From positions 1 to 5,424 of the forward strand of contig CAZDIA010000101.1 in NCBI GenBank assembly GCA_964505385.1: a stretch of DNA of 5,424 nucleotides. The letters are read 5' to 3'. This document shows, piece by piece, positions 1 to 5,424 of this stretch (positions are counted from its first letter, which is position 1; each line of letters starts with the position of its first letter). A model generated the notes under the pieces. The model saw nothing but the letters and a program-made list of their open reading frames with translations, was not told the origin of the DNA and did not search any database. The position numbers and the translations under genes were made by a program. The stretch comes from SLJN01 sp964505385. Its GTDB lineage: Bacteria; Bacteroidota; Rhodothermia; Balneolales; Natronogracilivirgulaceae.

Positions 1-480
1 AACACCGGCAATAAATCGGAATTAGCCGTTGGGTACTGCACTCTTTACGGAGATATGGCCGGTGGACTTTCCATCCTCGCTGATGTGTACAAAACGGAAG
101 TCTATGTTATTTCCGAATGGATAAATCAAAGCTATTTTGGCAAAGAAGTAATTCCGCAATCAATAATATCAAAACCACCAAGTGCTGAGTTGCGTCCCGA
201 CCAAAAGGATACAGACACTTTACCGGAATATGATATTCTGGATGCAATTTTAATCAACTATCTTGAACATAATCAATCAGCAAGTAAAATCGTTGAGCAA
301 GGTTTTGACCCTGAAACAGTTAAAAAGGTAATTCGACTCGTAGATCTGAATGAGTATAAAAGAAAGCAGGCCCCACCTGCTTTGCGGGTAAGTTCTAAAG
401 CATTTGGGGCGGGAAGGCGTTTCCCGATCGTTCAAAACTGGACTTCTGCGCAGTTACTGCTTGATTCTTTTGAAAGTTGA
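1..480 (+). CDS. nadE: Glutamine-dependent NAD+ synthetase, C-terminal part (5' truncated by window)
   Basis: Only the last 159 residues are visible; the frame is open from base 1 and stops with TGA at 478-480. NadE makes NAD+ from nicotinic acid adenine dinucleotide, ATP and an amide nitrogen in the cytoplasm, the last step of NAD synthesis. The fragment opens with NTGNKSELAVGY, the conserved synthetase motif, then YGDMAGG and a DVYKTEVY stretch, KPPSAELRP, a DxLPxYDILD block, GFDPETVKKV, and near the end NEYKRKQAPP followed by a KAFGAGRRFPI tail. The KPPSAELRP and NEYKRKQAPP blocks fit the synthetase domain of the large two-domain enzymes that carry an N-terminal nitrilase-type glutaminase domain. 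That domain would lie upstream of the window, so glutamine use is inferred from family resemblance. An internal ATG at 55 is not the true start, because the conserved motif lies before it. It is separated from the next gene by 167 bases and probably ends its own transcription unit. Confidence 0.95.
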   Translation, partial: NTGNKSELAVGYCTLYGDMAGGLSILADVYKTEVYVISEWINQSYFGKEVIPQSIISKPPSAELRPDQKDTDTLPEYDILDAILINYLEHNQSASKIVEQGFDPETVKKVIRLVDLNEYKRKQAPPALRVSSKAFGAGRRFPIVQNWTSAQLLLDSFES

Positions 481-605
481 GATATTTTGCGTTTCGCAAG
501 GTATAGTAATTACGTATTTTGATTTTGATAGCAGTCACGCTTAAATCGGACTCTTGATATCGACAGAAATAAATTTTTGATGTCGTATTTGTTATCATTG
601 CAGGC

Positions 606-611
606 TATAAT
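606..611 (+). promoter_or_regulatory. Possible -10 box (TATAAT) upstream of the transglycosylase gene
   Basis: A perfect TATAAT lies at 606-611 in the 167-base gap after nadE. Transcription from it would begin near 618 and give a leader of about 30 bases before the ATG at 648. No good -35 hexamer sits 16-18 bases upstream: TTGATG at 577-582 is too far (23 bases) and TTGTTA at 589-594 is too near (11 bases). The AT-rich TAAATTTT at 570-577 loosely resembles the Bacteroidota TAnnTTTG -7 element but lacks the final G and a TTG at the right distance. This gap is the only plausible place for the promoter of the downstream four-gene cluster, but the exact site is uncertain. Confidence 0.25.
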
Positions 612-647
612 AAAACCAGAACAATTCAATCCACAAAGATCCTTAGC

Positions 648-2639
648 ATGATGGGGAAAAAAAATACTATTATGATGGCTGCCATATTGTTGGTGGCTAT
701 TAACTTACAGGCTCAGGAAAGCAAGACGTTAGAAACTAAAACCATGCCTGAGGTATGGCTGCCATTTGACAACCCCATTGATGAGCTGCAGGAACGGGAA
801 CGGCATTATGGCGTAACCACCGAAATTGAGCTTAGTTCCAATACGTCAGTAGCCATTGCCGAAATTTACGAGCTGTATGTAAAGAGTTTGCGTGCTCAAA
901 TTGAGGATGATTTAGTAGATGCTGAAGACTACTTAATTGAGTCAATCGAAGAACTGCGAAAAGTTTTAGATGAAGAGCCTGAAGTGCAGGGCAATCGTAA
1001 GTTTACCGAACTATACCGTACAATAATGGCTGCTTATCAGGATTTTTACGGTATTGATGAGCCGCTAAGTGAAGAGTATGGAGATATTTTTGCCATTCGC
1101 AGTGAAATGTTTGACACAGATGACGAGTGGTTTGATGAGCAACACTTCTCCTTCCCCGAAGATTTTGAGCTGCGGGAAAACCAGGTACCGTTAATCCGAA
1201 ATGAGCAGGTAAATAATCATATTGCTTATTTGACGATGCGACGCCCTGAAGTTATGCAGAGTTGGCTGGAGCGCTCGCAGCGTTACTTCCCGATGTTGAA
1301 AGAAATTTTTGAGGAAGAAGGAGTACCCCAAGAGCTTATTCATCTTGCCATGGTTGAAAGCGGACTCCGCCCTAATGTAACTTCTCATGCAAGTGCAGTG
1401 GGGATATGGCAGTTTATCTATGCAACCGGAGCTCATTACGGTCTTGAGCGGGATTGGTGGATGGATGAGCGGCGCGATCCGGTTAAATCAACCAGAGCAG
1501 CTGCAAGACATCTGCGTGATCTCCATGACATTTGGGGAGACTGGCACATGGCAATGGCAAATTACAACGTGAGTACCCGACGGATGAGATGGGCAGTACG
1601 CCAGGCCGGTGGCTCGGAGGATTATTGGGATATCTTTGCCTATTTACCTCGGGAAACCCGCGGATATGTTCCCGGTTTCATAGCAGCTACAATTATAGCA
1701 CAAAATCCCGAAGAGTTTGGCTTTGAAGTAGAGTCGGTGAATGAACCTTATAATTTCGAAATTGCGGAAGTTGACGGTTCCATCGACCTGAGTATCCTTG
1801 CAGATGCCGCGGGCATTACAACCCAGAAGCTCAGAGATTATAATCCGGAACTATTAAGATGGGCTACACCGCCCGGCTCTGAACCGTATCCACTCAAATT
1901 ACCGAAGGGCACTAAAGAGAAGTTTGTTCAAAATTATGAAGAAATTCCGGATGAAGAGCGCCAGGATGATATGGTGGTTCATACGGTCTCATCCGGAGAA
2001 AGCCTGGGTTCCATTGCCAACCGGTACGGAACAAGTGTACGAAACATACATCAGGTGAATGAAAATCTTAGTAATGTGATCCAGCCCGGCCAGAAAATTG
2101 CCGTTCCCGTACGTGAAAGCTCGGCTTCATCAATTGATAGTGATCAGCCTTCAGGGGCAAGGCAAGCGGCTTCCCGCCAGAGTTCACCTACTACCCAACA
2201 GGCGTCAGCTTCTTCCAGGCCCGATAATAGTACGGCAGTTCAGTACACTGTTAAACAGGGCGACACCGTTGGACATATCGCTGAGTGGTTTGATACCCAG
2301 GCCTGGCGGATTCGCTCCTGGAATAATATCGGAAACACAATTCGGCCCGGTCAGACTTTGACATTATATGTGCCACAACAAAATGCTTCTCAGTATCAAC
2401 AGATTGATGACATGAGTTTTGAAGAAAAACAGGAAATGGCACGCTCAGGAGGAGCTGAATCGTTAGCTATGGGAGACTCTGATGAATCGGGAGAACAAAA
2501 TACGTATACCGTACGCCCAAATGATAATTTGTCAGATATTGCCCGCAGATTTAATGTTTCCGTTCAGGAACTGATGAATGCCAATGGTTTGAATTCATCC
2601 CGAATCTATGTGGGTCAAACATTGCAGATACCAAACTAA
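648..2639 (+). CDS. Secreted GH23 lytic transglycosylase with C-terminal LysM repeats (MltD-like)
   Basis: The 663-residue protein is predicted to cut the MurNAc-GlcNAc bond of peptidoglycan, forming 1,6-anhydro ends, in the periplasm. Residues 1-22 form a signal peptide (KK, then a hydrophobic stretch ending LQA|Q). There is no lipobox cysteine, so unlike E. coli MltD it is probably not a lipoprotein. Residues about 60-180 are an acidic, apparently helical region I cannot assign. The SLT/GH23 domain spans about 215-355: the catalytic glutamate is probably E237 in AMVESGLRP, followed by AVGIWQF (250-256), the YN motif at 306-307, and YLPRETRGYVPGFIAA (332-347). Residues 375-420 resemble the degenerate LysM-like segment that often follows the catalytic domain. 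Clear LysM repeats lie at about 443-487, 532-575 and 619-662. A Ser/Gln-rich linker (489-531) separates the first two. The start is ATGATG at 648 or 651, with no clear Shine-Dalgarno. Either start keeps the signal peptide. It is the first gene of a probable four-gene operon. The function is secure; the symbol mltD would be by analogy only. Confidence 0.93.
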   Translation: MMGKKNTIMMAAILLVAINLQAQESKTLETKTMPEVWLPFDNPIDELQERERHYGVTTEIELSSNTSVAIAEIYELYVKSLRAQIEDDLVDAEDYLIESIEELRKVLDEEPEVQGNRKFTELYRTIMAAYQDFYGIDEPLSEEYGDIFAIRSEMFDTDDEWFDEQHFSFPEDFELRENQVPLIRNEQVNNHIAYLTMRRPEVMQSWLERSQRYFPMLKEIFEEEGVPQELIHLAMVESGLRPNVTSHASAVGIWQFIYATGAHYGLERDWWMDERRDPVKSTRAAARHLRDLHDIWGDWHMAMANYNVSTRRMRWAVRQAGGSEDYWDIFAYLPRETRGYVPGFIAATIIAQNPEEFGFEVESVNEPYNFEIAEVDGSIDLSILADAAGITTQKLRDYNPELLRWATPPGSEPYPLKLPKGTKEKFVQNYEEIPDEERQDDMVVHTVSSGESLGSIANRYGTSVRNIHQVNENLSNVIQPGQKIAVPVRESSASSIDSDQPSGARQAASRQSSPTTQQASASSRPDNSTAVQYTVKQGDTVGHIAEWFDTQAWRIRSWNNIGNTIRPGQTLTLYVPQQNASQYQQIDDMSFEEKQEMARSGGAESLAMGDSDESGEQNTYTVRPNDNLSDIARRFNVSVQELMNANGLNSSRIYVGQTLQIPN

Positions 2640-2661
2640 ACTGCGTTAAACCGGATTTTAT

Positions 2662-4311
2662 ATGAATCGCTATCCTCGTTTCTTGATATCAACTGTGATT
2701 TTAGTCGTTATTGCAGTCTCAGTTGCAGGTTTTATTTCATCATCAGATCAGTACTTCTACATCAAAAAAAACTTCACCATTTTTAGCGAAGTTTACGAAG
2801 AGGTAACAGACAGCTATGTAGATGAAGTAGACCCTCAAGAGCTAATGCGCAACGGGATAAATGCCATGCTTGAGACGCTCGATCCGTATACCGTTCTGGT
2901 AGATGAAGCCGAAAGTGAGCAAATGGACGTCATGACGACCGGCCAATATGCCGGGGTGGGCCTTGAAGTGGGCGCGCGCGATGGGCGGCTCGTAGTTATT
3001 GCTCCGATCGAGGGATATTCTGCCGACAGAAAAGGAATTCAGGCTGGTGACATTATTCTGGAAGTTGATGGTGTATCCACTGAGGGGATGAATTCGGATG
3101 ACCTGCAAAGCCTGCTGCGTGGTGATGCCGATACAACAGTAGATATTGTTATCGAGCGATACGGCATGGACCAGGAGCTTGAGTTTGAACTCACCAGAGA
3201 AACCATTGAAGTAACGAATGTTACCTACAGTGATATATTGGATCACGATGGGGATGAAAGAATCGGATATATAGTGCTGAACCGCTTTGCTCAGAATGCT
3301 GCCGAGGAAGTTCGCGAAACGATCATGGAATTTAAAGATGATGGCGAACTTGACGGGCTGGTACTGGATTTGAGAAATAATCCGGGAGGATTGCTCGACG
3401 AATCGGTTAAACTTGTGGATCTTTTTGTCGAGTCCGGTATTGAAATCGTCTCTACCAGCGGGCGAGGTGATGACAATGAATCATTTGAATCATCACAACC
3501 ACCGGTGTATGAGGATAAGCCAGTGGCCGTGTTACAAAACAGCGGCAGTGCAAGCGCATCAGAAATTGTTGCTGGTGCCATTCAGGATTTGGACAGGGGC
3601 ATTGTAGTAGGTGAACGCAGCTTTGGCAAAGGCCTGGTGCAGGTAATTCGCCCGCTTTCCTATAACATGGCACTTAAAATCACTACCTCCAAATATCATA
3701 TTCCAAGTGGCCGTTCGATTCAGGCAATGGAATTCGTGGCCGAAGAAGATAGCCGTGATGCCGACATTTCTGAAGACCAGCGCGAGCCTTTTGAAACCAG
3801 AGATGGCAGAACTGTGTACGAAAGCATCGGTATTGAGCCCGATGTTGAGGTGGAAAAATCGGATCAGAGCATGGTTGAACTCTCGCTTTTACAGGAGAGC
3901 CATTATTTCTTCTTTGCAAACCAATTTGCCTCTGAGTATGATGAATATTCGGAGATGACCGATGAAACATTTGAGGCATTCAAAGAGTATCTGGAAGAGG
4001 AAGATTTTTCCTTCCGGACGCGTTCGCAGCAACAGTATGATCAATTTGTTGAAGCTCTTGAAGATGATCTGAAAGATAATGCGACCGAAGAATTGGCTGC
4101 ACTCGAAAAAGCTATTGCCGAAGAACAGGAAATGCAATTCGACCGATACGAATCAGATATCCGGAATGAACTGCATGAAGAGTTGCTCTCCAGATTTGAT
4201 GGCGAATCCGGAAGAATGCGGGCTTCCATTAAATCGGATGAAGTGATACATGAGGCTGCCAGGCATTTTACCGATATTGATCTTTATAACCAACTGCTGG
4301 AGGTCGAATGA
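2662..4311 (+). CDS. ctpA: S41 family carboxyl-terminal processing protease (CtpA/Prc type)
   Basis: This 549-residue serine protease probably degrades or trims envelope proteins from their C-termini. Residues 7-25 are a hydrophobic segment that anchors it to the inner membrane or acts as a signal, with the rest periplasmic. Residues 35-85 hold the usual N-terminal helical block (YVDEVDPQELM..., LDPYTVLV). A PDZ domain spans about 95-175 (GQYAGVGLEVG, IQAGDIILEVDG), and the S41 core runs about 200-400 (GYIVLNRF, DLRNNPGGLL, SGSASASEIVAGAIQD, RSFGKGLVQ). By alignment with the family, the nucleophile is S298 and the general base K323, 25 residues apart as in E. coli Prc. E301 and Q327 match the supporting residues. 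The remaining ~150 residues form an acidic, probably helical C-terminal extension. The start lies 22 bases after the transglycosylase stop, with only a weak GGA at 2653-2655 as ribosome binding site. The stop overlaps the next gene's start. Natural substrates are unknown; the adjacent transglycosylase is a reasonable candidate. Confidence 0.95.
   Translation: MNRYPRFLISTVILVVIAVSVAGFISSSDQYFYIKKNFTIFSEVYEEVTDSYVDEVDPQELMRNGINAMLETLDPYTVLVDEAESEQMDVMTTGQYAGVGLEVGARDGRLVVIAPIEGYSADRKGIQAGDIILEVDGVSTEGMNSDDLQSLLRGDADTTVDIVIERYGMDQELEFELTRETIEVTNVTYSDILDHDGDERIGYIVLNRFAQNAAEEVRETIMEFKDDGELDGLVLDLRNNPGGLLDESVKLVDLFVESGIEIVSTSGRGDDNESFESSQPPVYEDKPVAVLQNSGSASASEIVAGAIQDLDRGIVVGERSFGKGLVQVIRPLSYNMALKITTSKYHIPSGRSIQAMEFVAEEDSRDADISEDQREPFETRDGRTVYESIGIEPDVEVEKSDQSMVELSLLQESHYFFFANQFASEYDEYSEMTDETFEAFKEYLEEEDFSFRTRSQQQYDQFVEALEDDLKDNATEELAALEKAIAEEQEMQFDRYESDIRNELHEELLSRFDGESGRMRASIKSDEVIHEAARHFTDIDLYNQLLEVE
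4299..4303 (+). promoter_or_regulatory. Shine-Dalgarno GGAGG for the PHP gene, inside the protease gene's end
   Basis: GGAGG sits 4 bases before the ATG at 4308 and lies within the last codons of the protease gene. It supports this start over later ones and, with the ATGA stop/start overlap, points to translational coupling. It is the only clear Shine-Dalgarno at any of the four starts in the window. Confidence 0.6.
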
Positions 4312-5159
4312 GCGTAGCTCTTGCGGATTTACACCTTCACTCGACAGCTTCAGATGGTAAAAATGATCCCAAAGATGTAATCCGGCTCGCCTCGGAAAAA
4401 GGACTGAAAGCCGTATCATTAACGGATCATGATACAGTAAACGGTTTGGCGGAAGCGCGAATAGCTGCTTCTGAACATGGAATCGAGTTTATAAGTGGTG
4501 TTGAACTATCCACTATATTTCGAAACCGGGAGTGTCATATTCTTGGTTATGGTTTTAATGACAATGATGAGCAATTAAGCCGGGTTTTTCGCCGGCAATA
4601 TGAAGCCCGGGTCTACCGGGCAAAAGCCATTATTGCAGAGTTGAATAAGCTTGGTTTTGAAATCGATTTTGATGAAGTCTGGGCGGAATCAAACAACGCG
4701 CCCGTAAGCAGGGTCCATATTGCCCGGGTGATGATTTCCAAAGGATACTGCGCCACACATCAGGAAGTTTTCATGAAATACCTTGGTGATGATGCTCCTG
4801 CTTATGTGCCATTTGAGTTCATCAGCAGTGAAGATGGAATTAATGCCATACACGAAGCCGGTGGAGTTGCAATACTCGCGCATCCGTCCCGGAATTATCT
4901 GTATGAAGATTTAAAAGAATTGATGGATTATGAATTGGATGGATTTGAATATATTCATCCCAGCCATAATTACACTTCCCAGTTGAAGTATAGCAATCAT
5001 GCGAAAACTCGCGGTTTATTGATTACCGGCGGATCTGATTTTCACGGCTACCTTAACAAAGATTTTGTTAACCTTGGTTTAGTAGCCATCCATATGGAGT
5101 ATGTGCGCATGTTACAGCAAAAAATTGAAGCCAGAGCTTCCAAAGTTGAATTAACCTGA
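4308..5159 (+). CDS. PHP-domain phosphoesterase (RNase AM / nucleoside 3',5'-bisphosphate phosphatase type)
   Basis: The 283-residue cytoplasmic protein has a full set of PHP metal ligands: DLHLHS (D7, H9, H11), LTDHDT (D40, H41), GVELS (E66), CHILGY (H77), RVHIAR (H137), AHPS (H192), HPSH (H217, H220) and GGSDFHG (D244, H246). PHP proteins of this length and motif set include E. coli RNase AM (YciV), a 5'-3' exonuclease that trims rRNA 5' ends, and a Chromobacterium enzyme that removes the 3' phosphate from nucleoside 3',5'-bisphosphates such as pAp. The sequence alone does not decide between RNA and pAp as substrate. The region at about 90-165, between the H77 and H192 motifs, fits the insertion typical of this subfamily. 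It is not the PHP domain of DNA polymerase or histidinol phosphatase, since it lacks polymerase domains and shows the HPSH...GGSDFHG ending of the YciV group. Its start overlaps the protease stop by ATGA and has a good GGAGG. ribH follows after 6 bases. Confidence 0.92.
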   Translation: MSVALADLHLHSTASDGKNDPKDVIRLASEKGLKAVSLTDHDTVNGLAEARIAASEHGIEFISGVELSTIFRNRECHILGYGFNDNDEQLSRVFRRQYEARVYRAKAIIAELNKLGFEIDFDEVWAESNNAPVSRVHIARVMISKGYCATHQEVFMKYLGDDAPAYVPFEFISSEDGINAIHEAGGVAILAHPSRNYLYEDLKELMDYELDGFEYIHPSHNYTSQLKYSNHAKTRGLLITGGSDFHGYLNKDFVNLGLVAIHMEYVRMLQQKIEARASKVELT

Positions 5160-5165
5160 TACATC

Positions 5166-5424
5166 ATGGAAAAGATAGAGGGAAATATTACCGGAGTGAC
5201 AGGAAAGGTCGGTATAGTAAGTTCAAGGTGGAATGAATTTATTACCGAACGATTATTCGAAGGAGCCGTCAGCCGGTTCAGACAACTCGGTGTTGATGAA
5301 GAAAATATCATATCAGTCAAATGTCCCGGGTCCTATGAAATACCGTTTACCGCTCAGCAATTGATAAACCATACTTCCGTTGAAGGTGTTGTTTGCCTGG
5401 GGGTAGTTATCCGTGGCGAAACTC
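5166..5424 (+). CDS. ribH: 6,7-dimethyl-8-ribityllumazine synthase, N-terminal part (3' truncated by window)
   Basis: The first 86 residues are visible and the frame runs off the window end. RibH condenses 5-amino-6-ribitylaminouracil with 3,4-dihydroxy-2-butanone 4-phosphate to lumazine, the penultimate step of riboflavin synthesis, in the cytoplasm; family members form pentamers or 60-subunit shells. Diagnostic stretches are VGIVSSRWNEFITERLFEGA (15-34), where the aromatic W22 takes the place of the substrate-stacking Phe/Trp, PGSYEIPFTA (54-63) in place of the common PGAFEIP, and LGVVIRGET (78-86), the phosphate-binding region. The catalytic histidine, normally a few residues after RGET, lies beyond the window. 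About half of a typical ~155-residue protein is present. The ATG at 5166 is 6 bases after the PHP stop with no clear Shine-Dalgarno, so translation may depend on coupling to the upstream gene. The gap is too short for an FMN riboswitch. Confidence 0.96.
   Translation, partial: MEKIEGNITGVTGKVGIVSSRWNEFITERLFEGAVSRFRQLGVDEENIISVKCPGSYEIPFTAQQLINHTSVEGVVCLGVVIRGET

Noticed and set aside
487..499. Perfect small inverted repeat TTGCG-TTT-CGCAA just after the nadE stop, as a terminator
   Set aside because: The stem is only 5 bp, extendable only by two G-U pairs, and no T-run follows. Too weak to call a rho-independent terminator.
561..585. Inverted repeat CGACA...TGTCG in the nadE downstream gap, as an operator or hairpin
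   Set aside because: Five matching bases with a 15-base AT-rich spacer is expected by chance. No second copy was seen.
395..598. Minus-strand reading frame of 67 codons covering the nadE end and the gap
   Set aside because: More than a third of it is antisense to conserved nadE sequence, it lacks a recognisable motif or ribosome site, and its composition looks like chance.
2842..3246. Minus-strand reading frame of 134 codons inside the protease gene
   Set aside because: It is fully antisense to the PDZ region of a well-supported protease and shows no domain-like features; a shadow of biased codon use.
3241..3264. DHDGDE stretch (residues 194-199 of the protease) as a calcium-binding EF-hand-like loop
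   Set aside because: The glycine at position 6 and the acidic residue at position 12 of the loop are missing. It sits at the turn just before the S41 core strand GYIVL and is probably a plain acidic turn.
3291..3581. Ser/Pro-rich minus-strand reading frame of 96 codons inside the protease gene
   Set aside because: The serine-rich composition is the mirror of acidic codons (GAT/GAA/GAG) on the coding strand, not a real protein.
5160..5165. FMN riboswitch control of ribH
   Set aside because: Only 6 bases separate ribH from the upstream gene, and no RFN-like conserved sequence is seen there.

Overview
The window carries five protein genes, all on the + strand: the 3' end of nadE (glutamine-dependent NAD+ synthetase), a secreted GH23 lytic transglycosylase with C-terminal LysM repeats (MltD-like), an S41 carboxyl-terminal processing protease (CtpA/Prc type), a PHP-domain phosphoesterase of the RNase AM / nucleoside 3',5'-bisphosphate phosphatase type, and the 5' end of ribH (lumazine synthase). 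I see no mobile element, CRISPR array, tRNA or rRNA. No reading frame on the minus strand competes with these genes.

Organism (inference): a Gram-negative bacterium of the Bacteroidota/Rhodothermota group. A moderately halophilic Balneolales-like lineage is my best guess. The reasons are the 'LQAQ'-type signal peptide end, weak or absent Shine-Dalgarno sequences at most starts, moderate GC content, very acidic exported proteins, and a lytic transglycosylase of the 'YLPRETRGYVP' type. No taxonomic marker gene is present, so this is a guess from style.

Layout: nadE ends at 480. A 167-base gap (481-647) follows and is the only non-coding stretch long enough for a promoter. It holds a perfect TATAAT box at 606-611 about 36 bases before the next start, but no convincing -35 partner. 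From 648 to the window end the four genes are packed tightly: 22 bases between transglycosylase and protease, a 4-base ATGA overlap between protease and PHP gene, and 6 bases between PHP gene and ribH. They are probably one transcription unit.

How the genes might work together: the first two act outside the cytoplasmic membrane. The transglycosylase cuts glycan strands, and CTP proteases are known in other bacteria to degrade peptidoglycan hydrolases, so an enzyme/regulator pair is plausible but unproven. The last two are cytoplasmic housekeeping genes (nucleotide/RNA turnover and riboflavin synthesis) with no obvious link to the wall genes beyond co-transcription. Overall this looks like an ordinary chromosomal core region. 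I found no evidence for a new biological system.
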